The notes under the pieces are model-generated. The model worked only from the letters and a program-made list of their open reading frames with translations. It ran no database searches and had not been told where the DNA came from. The translations under genes were made by a program, and so were the position numbers. From an uncultured Collinsella sp. (GTDB taxonomy: Bacteria > Actinomycetota > Coriobacteriia > Coriobacteriales > Coriobacteriaceae): a stretch of 7,800 nt of DNA. Positions 1 to 7,786 of this stretch are shown here, piece after piece. Each line of letters opens with the position of its first letter. Within the stretch, counting starts at the first letter, position 1. The DNA lies in assembly GCA_900550735.1 (NCBI GenBank), contig URTD01000082.1, forward strand, positions 1 to 7,800. Direction: 5' to 3'.

Positions 1-252
1 CCCAAAGTCGGTATCGCCGCCGGTGTCCGCGTCGAGGAGGGCGAGATCGCCGCGACCGATTCCGTGCGCCTGGTGCGCGACGGCATCGTGGTCTTCAACG
101 GCAAGATCGCCTCGATGCGCCACTACAAGGACGAGGCCAAGAGCCTCAAGAGCGGTTCCGAGGGCGGCATTGGCCTGGAGAACTTCCAGGACATCAAGCC
201 CGGCGACCAGATCGAGGGTTACCGCATCGACCAGGTTGCCCGTACCGAGTAG
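1..252 (+). CDS. infB: Translation initiation factor IF-2, C-terminal end (partial)
   Basis: This is the last 83 codons of infB; the gene begins outside the window. IF-2 is the GTPase that brings initiator fMet-tRNA to the 30S subunit and promotes subunit joining. What is visible is the C-terminal beta-barrel (domain IV/C2, the fMet-tRNA binding part). It shows the typical order: a hydrophobic strand ending in RDGIVVFNGKIASM, a lysine-rich helix region (HYKDEAKSLKSG), then GIGLENFQDIKPGDQIEGY, a hallmark of IF-2 C termini. The reading frame is open from base 1 to the TAG at 250-252. rbfA starts 11 bases downstream, as in the nusA-infB-rbfA operons of many bacteria, so this is the 5' anchor of the operon in this window. 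An ATG at 64 is internal to the gene and not a start. Confidence 0.96.
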   Translation, partial: PKVGIAAGVRVEEGEIAATDSVRLVRDGIVVFNGKIASMRHYKDEAKSLKSGSEGGIGLENFQDIKPGDQIEGYRIDQVARTE

Positions 253-263
253 GGGGTAGCGCT

Positions 264-674
264 ATGAAGCAAACGCAGGCAACCCGCCGTCTGGGCGAGC
301 AGCTTCGCGAGAAGCTCGGTTATATCCTGCTCTTTGAGGTTTCCGATCCGCGTCTCGACCTCGTTACTTTGACTGCGGTCGAGGTCGCGGTGGACCGTTC
401 GTTCGCGCGCGTGTACGTGTCGTGCGATGCGAGCCGATACGACGAGGTCATGGAGGCGCTCGCAAGCGCTAAGGGCCGTATTCGCAGCCTGTTGGCTCGC
501 TCGCTCGATTGGCGTGTTACGCCCGAGCTCGATTTTCGCATCGATCGCTCGACCGATGAGGCCGAGCGCATCACGCGTGCGCTGGAAAACGTTCCCGCCA
601 CGCTTGCGATCGAAAAGGACGAGGACGGCTATCCGATAGCGGATGCCGCCCAGGAGGCAGCTTTAGATGACTAA
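264..674 (+). CDS. rbfA: 30S ribosome-binding factor RbfA
   Basis: A 136-residue protein with the RbfA family layout. RbfA binds free 30S subunits late in assembly, helps 16S rRNA 5' end maturation and is linked to cold adaptation. The single type II KH-like domain is recognisable. An N-terminal helix (residues 5-24) is followed by VSDPRLDLVTLT (26-37), a strand ending in ARVYVS (48-53), a helix with the Ala-Lys-Gly kink (SAKGRIRSLL) and PELDFRID (87-94), a signature of the third strand. After about residue 115 comes a variable acidic tail, common in the family. The start ATG is preceded by AGGGGG at 251-256 with 7 bases of spacing. The 3' end overlaps the start of the next gene by 8 bases (667-674), which suggests translational coupling. 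Length is within the usual 110-140 residues. Confidence 0.96.
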   Translation: MKQTQATRRLGEQLREKLGYILLFEVSDPRLDLVTLTAVEVAVDRSFARVYVSCDASRYDEVMEALASAKGRIRSLLARSLDWRVTPELDFRIDRSTDEAERITRALENVPATLAIEKDEDGYPIADAAQEAALDD

Positions 675-1710
675 TTCCGCCGACCTCGCCTCGTGCGAGT
701 CTGCAGATATTCAGCGACGCATCCTCGAGCTCATCGAGGGTGCGTCCTCCATTGCGATTTCGGGACATACTTCTCCCGATGGCGATGCCTTGGGCTCCGT
801 ATTGGGTCTGGGCCTTTCGCTCATGAAGTTTTTCCCCAACAAGGACATTGCCCTGCTGCTGGCAGACGATGACCCGGTTCCTCGCATCTACCGCTTTATG
901 GAAGGCTCCGATCGCCTGGTGCCGGCAATTGCGTACACCGGCAATCCTGACCTGTTCATCTCGGTGGACGTACCGGTCGTCGAGCGCCTGAATAACTCTG
1001 CCGAGGTGCTTCGCCGCTCCAAGCATGTGGTGTGCTTCGACCACCATCCGGCGCGCGAGGAGTTTGCCGAGCTCAGCCTGAGGCGCGTTGAAGCTGCAGC
1101 CTGCGCTATGATCATCGACCGCTTCTTGGATAATTGTGGCATTGTCGCGCGTGATGACGTTGCGACCTGCCTGCTGTGTGGCTTGGTTACCGATACCGGC
1201 CGTTTTCAGTACCAAAACGCCGATGCCGCCGCGTTCCATGCGGCATCGCGTCTGGTTGCCCACGGTGCCGATCCGGCGCGTGTGGCACTCGAGGTATACC
1301 AGAGCATGCGCGTTGAGTTTTTGCACCTCAAGTCCATCGTTATGGGCCGCATCAAGACGGTGGCCCACGGACGCGTTGCGTATAGCTATGCGTACCAGAG
1401 TGACCTTGAGGCTTGCGGTGTCACCTCGGATGAGTGCGACGGCCTGGTTGACGTGGTGCGCTCGGTGATGGGCGTGGAGGTCTGCCTGTTCCTGAAGGGT
1501 ATCGAGGGCGATACAAAGGTGCGCGGCAATCTGCGCTCCAAGGGTGACCTCGATGTGTCCGAGATCGCTGCCAACTTTGGCGGTGGCGGGCATCATGCCG
1601 CCGCCGGCTTTTCCAACAACGGAACAATTCGCGAGACGCTCGCCGTGGCACTTCCCATGCTGGCCGAGCTGGTGGGGGAGGATCCCGCTTCGGTGACCGT
1701 CGAGCTTTAA
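667..1710 (+). CDS. nrnA: DHH/DHHA1 phosphoesterase, NrnA-like nanoRNase / pAp phosphatase
   Basis: A 347-residue cytoplasmic protein of the DHH-DHHA1 superfamily. NrnA-type enzymes degrade 2-5 nt RNA fragments and dephosphorylate 3'-phosphoadenosine 5'-phosphate using Mn2+. Metal-binding motifs are visible in order: HTSPDGDALGS (H34, D38, D40), the ISVD strand (D101), FDHHP (D125, H126, H127, the DHH motif) and VTDTGRF (D176). The C-terminal DHHA1 domain ends in GGGGHHAAAGF (305-315), the substrate-binding glycine loop. All expected catalytic residues are present. AGGAGG at 652-657 sits 9 bases before the ATG, inside rbfA, and the start overlaps the rbfA end. A gene of this family between rbfA and truB is common in Gram-positive bacteria. 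The family is clear; exact substrate preference (nanoRNA, pAp or a cyclic dinucleotide-derived product) cannot be read from the sequence. Confidence 0.92.
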   Translation: MTNSADLASCESADIQRRILELIEGASSIAISGHTSPDGDALGSVLGLGLSLMKFFPNKDIALLLADDDPVPRIYRFMEGSDRLVPAIAYTGNPDLFISVDVPVVERLNNSAEVLRRSKHVVCFDHHPAREEFAELSLRRVEAAACAMIIDRFLDNCGIVARDDVATCLLCGLVTDTGRFQYQNADAAAFHAASRLVAHGADPARVALEVYQSMRVEFLHLKSIVMGRIKTVAHGRVAYSYAYQSDLEACGVTSDECDGLVDVVRSVMGVEVCLFLKGIEGDTKVRGNLRSKGDLDVSEIAANFGGGGHHAAAGFSNNGTIRETLAVALPMLAELVGEDPASVTVEL

Positions 1711-1725
1711 CTTTTTGGATGGTAC

Positions 1726-2658
1726 ATGGCTCGTCGTACGCCTTCTCAACTGAATATGCTGCTCGCCGTCGATAAGCCGGTGGGCTGCACGTCCCACGAT
1801 GTGGTCTCGCAATGCCGACGCGCCCTCCATGAGCGGCGCGTCGGCCATGCCGGCACGCTCGACCCCATGGCATCCGGCGTCATGGTGGTGGGCGTGGGCC
1901 AGGCTACTCGTCTGCTGGGCATGCTAACCCTCGATACCAAAAGCTATGTCGCCGACATCTCGTTTGGCGCCGAGACCAATACCGATGATGCGGAGGGCGA
2001 GGCGGTCCGCACGGTGGCTGTTGCCAACGAGCTCCGCGATCCTGCCTATGCTCGTGAGCGCTTGGCCGCCATGCTGGGCCCGCAGATGCAGGTGCCGCCG
2101 GCGTTTTCTGCTATCTCGGTCAATGGCGTTCGCGCCTACAAGTCTGCTCGCGAGGGCAATGCGGTGGACCTACCTCCGCGCCCCGTCGAGGTCTATGCCG
2201 CCGACCTGATCGCCGTGGGCGGCGAAGGTGATACGTGTGTGTGGACCGTGGCGTTCTCGGTGAGCAAGGGCACCTATATCCGTGCGCTCGCTCGCGACCT
2301 GGGCCACGCTTGCGATAGCGCCGCGCATATTTCCGCGCTGCGCCGCACGGCTTCCGGTGTTGTTTCCATTGGCGCTTGTCATGCGGTCGAGGAGCTTTCT
2401 CCCGAGTCCGCGGCTGGCTTTGCCCTGGATCCCATTGCGGCCCTGGGCGCCACGCGTGTTGACTTGCCGGGCAATCTTGCCGACGACCTGCTCTGCGGCC
2501 GACGCATTCCCGTTGAGCGTGCGCTTGCCGATTTCGATGCCTCGAAGGCGCCGTTTGCGCTGGTGCTCGATGGGGGACTCAAGGCGCTCGCCCGCATTGA
2601 GAGTGGCCGCTTTGTCATGGAGCACGTGTTTCCGCAGGCAATCGGCGGTGTTCGATGA
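1726..2658 (+). CDS. truB: tRNA pseudouridine(55) synthase TruB
   Basis: A 310-residue protein that isomerises U55 in the T-loop of tRNAs to pseudouridine. The N-terminal catalytic domain begins LLAVDKPVGCTSHDVV (residues 12-27). It is followed by VGHAGTLDPMASGV, in which D46 is the catalytic aspartate. The family strand KSYVADISFG supplies the conserved active-site Tyr (Y74), followed by the T-x-T-DAEGE-like segment NTDDAEGE. PPAFSAISVNGVRAY and SKGTYIRALARDLG (180-193, with the conserved KGTYIR) complete the core. The C-terminal part (about 230-310) is divergent, as usual. The ATG at 1726 has only a weak GGATGG (1717-1722) upstream. The next in-frame ATG (1756, M11) lies just before the conserved core but has no ribosome-binding site, so 1726 is preferred. 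The stop overlaps the ribF start (ATGA at 2655-2658). Confidence 0.96.
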   Translation: MARRTPSQLNMLLAVDKPVGCTSHDVVSQCRRALHERRVGHAGTLDPMASGVMVVGVGQATRLLGMLTLDTKSYVADISFGAETNTDDAEGEAVRTVAVANELRDPAYARERLAAMLGPQMQVPPAFSAISVNGVRAYKSAREGNAVDLPPRPVEVYAADLIAVGGEGDTCVWTVAFSVSKGTYIRALARDLGHACDSAAHISALRRTASGVVSIGACHAVEELSPESAAGFALDPIAALGATRVDLPGNLADDLLCGRRIPVERALADFDASKAPFALVLDGGLKALARIESGRFVMEHVFPQAIGGVR

Positions 2659-3662
2659 TGCTGTCCGCTCGCGAGCTCGCGCGTATTTTTTTCTCGGGCG
2701 ACTCGGACGAGGCTCGCATCGTTACGGCCGATGCGTTTGATGAGTGCGGGCACTTGGGTGCCGCATCGATTGTCATCGGCGTGTTCGACGGCGTTCACCG
2801 TGGACACCAGGAACTCATCGAAGCACTTGTCCGTGATGCCCGTGCCCATGGCTGCAAGGCGGTCGTAGTTACATTCGATCCCGACCCGGACGTCGTGGTG
2901 AGCTCTTCGCCCGATCAAAAATTGATGACGACGGCCGACCGTCTGCATGCCCTGGCTCAAACCGGGGTCGATGCGGTGGTGGCCGTTCCCTTTACGCCTG
3001 AGGTTGCGGCGCTTGACCATGTTGATTTTCTCTCGCTGGTGTCGCGTCTGGTCGACATTCGATCGATTCGCGTTGGCAGTGACTTTAGGCTGGGTCGTGG
3101 CGGTGCTTCTGGTGTTGCCGAGATGCGCTCCTGGGGTTCCGAGCACGGCGTTGACGTGTATGGTCACGACCTGCTTTGCGAGGGCGGTGAGGCCATTTGC
3201 GCCACCCGCATTCGTCATGAGCTGGGACAGGGCCATGTGGAGCTTGCTGCTGGGTTACTCGGCCGTCCGTATATGGTGCGTGGCGGTGTTATTCGCGGCC
3301 GTCACGAGGGTTCTGGCATGGGCTTTCCCACGGCAAACTTGCAGGTTCCCGACGGCATTCAGGTGCCAGCCGATGGCGTGTATGAGGGTCTGGTGCTGGT
3401 CGATGACACCGCGTGGCCCGCTGCTGTGAACGTCGGCCTGCCGCCAACGTATGCTGACGATGCGGCATCTGCGCATCTCGAGGCTAATTTAATTGGTTAT
3501 ACGGGCGACCTGTACGGCGCTTCCGTTTCGCTGGCGTTTACGCGCTGGCTGCGTCCCTCGCGTGTGTTCGATTCGCTGGATGAGTTGATCGCGACCGTCG
3601 AGGGTAATATCGAAGATATTCGTCACAACTTGGGCGATCAGGGGGTGAGTATCCGTGATTAG
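2655..3662 (+). CDS. ribF: Bifunctional riboflavin kinase / FMN adenylyltransferase (FAD synthetase)
   Basis: A 335-residue RibF that converts riboflavin to FMN and then FAD. The N-terminal nucleotidyltransferase domain carries IGVFDGVHRGHQ (41-52), the HxGH-type motif (H48-R-G-H51), followed by VVVTFDPDP. The second adenylyltransferase segment ends in GEAICATRIRHELGQGHVELAAGLLGRPY, whose S/T-x-IR part is typical. The C-terminal flavokinase domain shows GMGFPTANL with the PTAN metal/ATP motif (P225-N228) and the likely catalytic Glu E276 in HLEANLIGYTGDLYG. The segment usually read as N-x-G-x-x-PTF appears here as NVGLPPTYAD. Two ATGs lie in tandem (2655, 2658), either may be used, and no strong Shine-Dalgarno sequence is seen, consistent with coupling to truB. 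The 3' end overlaps dnaG by 8 bases. Confidence 0.95.
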   Translation: MMLSARELARIFFSGDSDEARIVTADAFDECGHLGAASIVIGVFDGVHRGHQELIEALVRDARAHGCKAVVVTFDPDPDVVVSSSPDQKLMTTADRLHALAQTGVDAVVAVPFTPEVAALDHVDFLSLVSRLVDIRSIRVGSDFRLGRGGASGVAEMRSWGSEHGVDVYGHDLLCEGGEAICATRIRHELGQGHVELAAGLLGRPYMVRGGVIRGRHEGSGMGFPTANLQVPDGIQVPADGVYEGLVLVDDTAWPAAVNVGLPPTYADDAASAHLEANLIGYTGDLYGASVSLAFTRWLRPSRVFDSLDELIATVEGNIEDIRHNLGDQGVSIRD

Positions 3663-5755
3663 CGATGAGGAAAAAGACCAGGTACGCGCTGCGTCCGACC
3701 TGGTTGCCATCGTGCAGGAAACGGTCGAGCTCAAGCCCCGCGGCCATGAGTTTTGGGGATGCTGCCCCTTCCATGGCGAAAAGACGCCGTCCTTCCACAT
3801 TATCCCCGCCACGCAGGTGTGGCATTGCTTTGGCTGCGGCGAGGGTGGCGATGTCTTCACCTATATCATGAAGCGCGAGAACCTGAGCTTTCCCGAGTCA
3901 ATCCGTTATTTAGCCGATCGCGCGGGTATTGAGCTGCACGATACCGGAGATCGCCGCGAGCGCGGTACCAAACGTGCCCGCATCTACGATCTGTGCGCCG
4001 AGACCGCCCAGTTCTACCACACCATGCTTATGCGCGGTAAGGACGGCCGTCCGCGCGAGTACTTTGCCAGCCGCGGTATGGGTGGCGACGTCTGTCGCCG
4101 CTACTGCCTGGGCTTTGCACCGGGCCGTAACGCGCTGGTGTCGCACCTGTCCCAGGCGGGTTTTACCCCGCAGGAGATGATCGACGCCAACGTTGCCGTG
4201 AGCCGCGGGCGCGGGCAGCTTGCCGACCGCTTTTACGATCGCGTGATGTTCCCCATCTTTGACGAGCAGGGTCACAACATTGCCTTTGGCGGTCGCATCA
4301 TGGGTGACGGCCAACCCAAGTATCTCAACACCGCCGAGACGAGTGTGTTCCATAAAAAGCGAAACCTCTACGGTTTTAATTGGGCCAAGGAGTTTATCGT
4401 CGCGCAGGATACCGCCATCGTGGTGGAGGGCTATACCGATTGCATCGCCTGCTGGGAGGCGGGGATTAAAAACGTTGTCGCCACGCTGGGCACCGCGCTC
4501 ACGGAGCATCACGTCAAGACGCTCACTCGCTTTGCCAAGCGCATCGTGTACATGTTCGATGGTGACGCCGCCGGCCAAAAGGCCGCTCGCCGTGCGATTC
4601 AGTTTATCGAGCAGGATTCCATGGACCTGCGCTGCGTGGTGCTCCCCGACGGCAACGACCCCATGGAGTTCATCACCGCACATGGTGGCGAGGCACTGCA
4701 GACGCGCATCCGAGCCGCTTATGGACTTTGTCTACCGTTCGCTGCAGGAGTCGAGTGACATCACCACGCCGGGCGGTCGCGCTAAGGCGCTGGAAGATGC
4801 GCTGACGCTTATCTATCCGTTGCGCAACAGCTATATGATCGACACGTACTTTATCCAGATTGCCGATCTGCTGGGTTTGGATCTGGAGACGGTGCGCGCG
4901 AGCTCGGGTCGTGTGTTTCGCGATGTCGCCAAGCGCGAGGATGCGGAACGACGTCGTGAGCAGAACTATGAGCGCCAGCGGGCACAGACTGAGCGGTCCG
5001 GTAGCGCGGGCGGTCGGGCGTCGGGTTCTCGCGATGCCGGTCGCGGTGCTTGGGCATCGGGCGCGACGCCGCCGGTGTCCGCGCCGGTCGAAGAAGAGCC
5101 GTACGACTACGTCCCGCTCGATGCCTACGGCGCCGCGCCCGTGGAGGTCGTCGACGACCTGCCGCCGGTCGATGTGCCTGATGGTATGGGCGCTGTGCCT
5201 GTGGCTGACGGTTCGGGCGCACCGGCTGCGGCGGCGCCGATGGTTCTTACCGATCTTGAACGCAAGTCCTTGGCAGGGGAGCGCGAGCTGTTGACGATGC
5301 TCACGAGCTACCCCGACCTGTTCCGCACGTATGCCGACCGCATCTGCTCCATCGAGTGGGTTGACCCGCGTCACGAGTCCATTGTATGGGCCGTTCTGGC
5401 AACGCCGCCGGGAACCGATCCTGCAGCCTGCATGGATGCGGCGCGCTCAGTGTGTCCCGATGCGGCAACGCTTGTGAGTGCCGGGCGCATCTCCGCGACG
5501 AGCAAGCACCCCACCGAGACGAACATCGTGTTTATGCTTGATACGCTTGAGCTCTACACCATCAAGCGTCGCATGCGTGCCGCACAGGCCAAGCTGCGCC
5601 AGGACCGTTCACTCGATGATGAGGCCCGTCGCGCGCTGACCGTGCAGGCCGCGCAGGATTCGCAACGTCAACGCGAACTGCAAAAGTCGATCGGCGGCGT
5701 GGCGGACCCGTTCCGTTTGATCGGCCTGGAGGCCGCGGGCACCGAACAAGCCTAG
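3655..5755 (+). pseudogene. dnaG: DNA primase DnaG, interrupted by a frameshift near 4711
   Basis: DnaG makes RNA primers for replication and binds the DnaB helicase. Start is GTG at 3655 with GGGGGTGAG (3640-3648) upstream. The first frame (3655-4758) carries the CHC2 zinc-binding domain (C37, H40, C58, C61) and the TOPRIM core with VVEGYTD (E258), FDGDAAG (D302, D304) and PDGNDPMEF (D335). It leaves the family pattern after about I352 and stops at TGA 4756-4758 (367 codons). The remaining protein continues in the frame starting at GAG 4712: EPLMDFVYRSL, then TTPGGRAKALEDAL and DLLGL, all typical of primase, then a Pro/Ala/Gly-rich acidic linker and a helical C-terminal domain ending at TAG 5753-5755. 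Joined, it would be about 700 residues, longer than the usual ~600 because of the linker. No ribosome-binding site precedes the in-frame ATG at 4721. Because dnaG is normally essential, a sequence or assembly error is as likely as a true mutation. Confidence 0.9.
4708..4723 (+). other. Frameshift site within dnaG
   Basis: Upstream of this point primase homology lies in the frame of 3655 (ending EALQTRI); downstream it lies in the frame of 4712 (EPLMDFVYRSL). One extra base (C at about 4711) sits between the two. Compared with my memory of E. coli DnaG in this region, about three residues between the two segments also seem absent. A deletion of roughly 8 bases is therefore as plausible as a 1-base insertion. 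No homopolymer or slippery heptamer is present. Confidence 0.85.
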
Positions 5756-5801
5756 ATGTTGTGGTCAACCAGCGTATTCTCGCCTATATCCAGTCTTCTT
5801 T

Positions 5802-5833
5802 TTGGGTATAGACGTCAATGTGTGTGCTAAAGT
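5802..5833 (+). promoter_or_regulatory. Possible rpoD promoter (extended -10)
   Basis: In the 110-base gap between dnaG and rpoD, TGCTAAAGT (5825-5833) resembles an extended -10 element (TGn plus TAAAGT, 4 of 6 matches to TATAAT). No good -35 is visible: TTGGGT at 5802 is 20 bases away and TAGACG at 5809 is only 13 away. A start near 5840 would give a leader of about 25 bases before the GTG at 5866. Weak evidence; rpoD could also be read from the upstream operon. Confidence 0.35.
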
Positions 5834-5852
5834 ATTGAGTCCTGTGGACTAT

Positions 5853-5860
5853 GAAGGGAG
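5853..5860 (+). promoter_or_regulatory. Ribosome-binding site that fixes the rpoD start
   Basis: GAAGGGAG lies 5 bases before the GTG at 5866. The in-frame ATG at 5851 overlaps this site and has no purine-rich sequence of its own upstream. This argues for initiation at GTG 5866, giving a protein that begins MPKKTEST. Confidence 0.75.
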
Positions 5861-5865
5861 AATCT

Positions 5866-7215
<1,350 letters not shown>

Positions 7216-7223
7216 TCAAGCAA

Positions 7224-7259
7224 GAAGCGCCCTCAAGCACATCCGCTTGAGGGCGCTTC
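7224..7259 (+). terminator. Hairpin downstream of rpoD, probable terminator
   Basis: A perfect 15-bp inverted repeat (7224-7238 with 7245-7259, GAAGCGCCCTCAAGC and its complement) with a 6-base loop, beginning 8 bases after the rpoD stop. The stem is GC-rich, but the bases after it (ATGTAGTCGTT) do not form a T-run. It is either a non-canonical terminator, common in high-GC bacteria, or an mRNA 3'-end stabiliser. Confidence 0.7.
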
Positions 7260-7265
7260 ATGTAG

Positions 7266-7315
7266 TCGTTGGGGACGTTCTTGAATGACTGGTCGTTTAA
7301 GAACGTCCCCAATGA
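7266..7315. repeat. Long palindromic element (REP/MITE-like hairpin)
   Basis: Arms at 7269-7282 (TTGGGGACGTTCTT) and 7299-7312 (AAGAACGTCCCCAA) are perfectly complementary. Pairing extends outward to 7266/7315 and inward to 7288/7293, with three G-T wobbles, leaving a CTGG tetraloop at 7289-7292, so essentially all 50 bases fold into one hairpin. It lies in an intergenic region between the rpoD hairpin and the tRNA promoter and contains no gene. The GGGGACGTTCTT arm resembles dispersed intergenic palindromes I recall from actinobacterial and other genomes. That it is a multi-copy REP-type element is inference. Confidence 0.6.
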
Positions 7316-7344
7316 TTAGGTCGGAAAATTTCTTAAAAAAGTTC

Positions 7345-7372
7345 TTGCCCTGAGCTGATTCGTCCGTATAAT
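7345..7372 (+). promoter_or_regulatory. Promoter of tRNA-Asn
   Basis: TTGCCC (7345-7350, 4 of 6 matches to the -35 consensus) and a perfect TATAAT (7367-7372) are separated by 16 bases. Predicted transcription start is near 7379, about 24 bases before the tRNA. An A/T-rich stretch just upstream (7326-7341) could act as an UP-like element. Confidence 0.8.
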
Positions 7373-7402
7373 AAACTTCGTTGCTTGAGAGCACGCACCT
7401 AT

Positions 7403-7477
7403 TCCTCGGTAGCTCAATGGTAGAGCACGCGGCTGTTAACCGCGCTGTTGTAGGTTCGAGTCCTACCCGGGGAGCCA
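7403..7477 (+). tRNA. tRNA-Asn (anticodon GTT)
   Basis: The full cloverleaf can be drawn. Acceptor stem TCCTCGG (7403-7409) pairs with CCGGGGA (7467-7473) with one T-G wobble. The D arm is GCTC-AATGGTA-GAGC (7412-7426). Anticodon stem CGCGG/CCGCG encloses loop CTGTTAA (7433-7439), giving anticodon GTT for asparagine codons AAC/AAU. The variable loop is 5 bases (7445-7449) and the T arm is GTAGG-TTCGAGT-CCTAC (7450-7466). Discriminator base G and an encoded CCA (7475-7477) complete the 75-base gene. It has its own promoter and terminator, so it is a single-gene unit. Confidence 0.97.
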
Positions 7478-7483
7478 GGATGT

Positions 7484-7513
7484 AAAACCCGTCGCTTATG
7501 CGGCGGGTTTTTT
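7484..7513 (+). terminator. Intrinsic terminator of tRNA-Asn
   Basis: AAAACCCGTCGC (7484-7495) pairs with GCGGCGGGTTTT (7500-7511) with one T-G wobble and a TTAT loop, and the run of T continues to 7513. This is a classic rho-independent terminator 6 bases after the tRNA CCA end. Confidence 0.92.
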
Positions 7514-7609
7514 CATGACGCGAACGCCTGGCGCGAACGTTACCGTATCAACATTTCGTGTCGAGGATGTAATCCCGAGGCCCGCCACCTCAACATGGCG
7601 CGGTCGTTG

Positions 7610-7615
7610 TAGAAT
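7610..7615 (+). promoter_or_regulatory. Possible -10 element for the Asp23-like gene
   Basis: TAGAAT (5 of 6 matches to TATAAT) lies about 60 bases upstream of the GTG start, after the tRNA terminator, where a new promoter is needed. No convincing -35 is visible at the right distance. The remainder of the gap 7514-7672 shows nothing else recognisable beyond a short GCGAACG repeated twice (7521-7541). Confidence 0.35.
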
Positions 7616-7672
7616 ATTGCAATGATTGCTCCCACGACATGGTGCCGCGAGCACCAAGAAAAGGAGATTCTT

Positions 7673-7786
7673 GTGTCTGAGACCATTAACGGCAGCCTGA
7701 GCGTCTCGAACGACGTTATTGCCGATATTGCCGGTTATGCCGCGAGTATTTTAATGAAATGTTCGAATTTGGTTATAAATTCATAG
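7673..7786 (+). pseudogene. Asp23/Gls24-like alkaline-shock family protein, disrupted after about 24 codons
   Basis: GTG at 7673 is preceded by AAAAGGAG (7659-7666) with 6 bases of spacing, an excellent ribosome-binding site. The first residues read MSETINGSLSVSNDVIADIAGYAA, which matches the start of Asp23/Gls24 domains (a G-x-L-x-I-S-x-DVIA-x-IAG-x-AA pattern). Family proteins are usually over 100 residues and in Gram-positives act in envelope-associated stress or cell-envelope homeostasis. After A24 (codon 7742) the frame continues only 13 codons (SILMKCSNLVINS) to TAG at 7784-7786, with no family resemblance and a sharp change to very AT-rich DNA. The gene therefore appears interrupted by foreign or misjoined sequence at about 7744. 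Family assignment rests on a short segment, so it is moderately sure. Confidence 0.6.

Noticed and set aside
64..252. A separate small gene starting at ATG 64
   Set aside because: The same frame is open from base 1 and is clearly the IF-2 C terminus, so this ATG is internal.
571..1848. Long open frame on the minus strand opposite nrnA and the start of truB
   Set aside because: It is opposite clear, conserved genes, has no recognisable motifs and is explained by GC-biased codon use in the sense genes.
2379..3236. Minus-strand open frame across truB and ribF
   Set aside because: It covers two well-supported sense genes and their overlapping junction; no independent evidence of coding.
4700..4760. 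Programmed ribosomal frameshift in dnaG
   Set aside because: No slippery heptamer or homopolymer occurs at the switch point and no clear stimulatory Shine-Dalgarno sequence or hairpin is placed for it. The spacing also suggests missing residues, so mutation or sequence error is simpler.
5784..5811. 8-bp inverted repeat (CTATATCC / GGGTATAG) between dnaG and rpoD as a terminator
   Set aside because: The stem is short and AT-rich, and the T-run falls in the loop instead of after the stem, so it does not look like an intrinsic terminator.
7403..7513. tRNA-Asn 3' end as an integration site for a genomic island
   Set aside because: The tRNA is followed directly by its own intact terminator, and no repeat of the tRNA 3' end is seen; the composition break lies about 270 bases further on.
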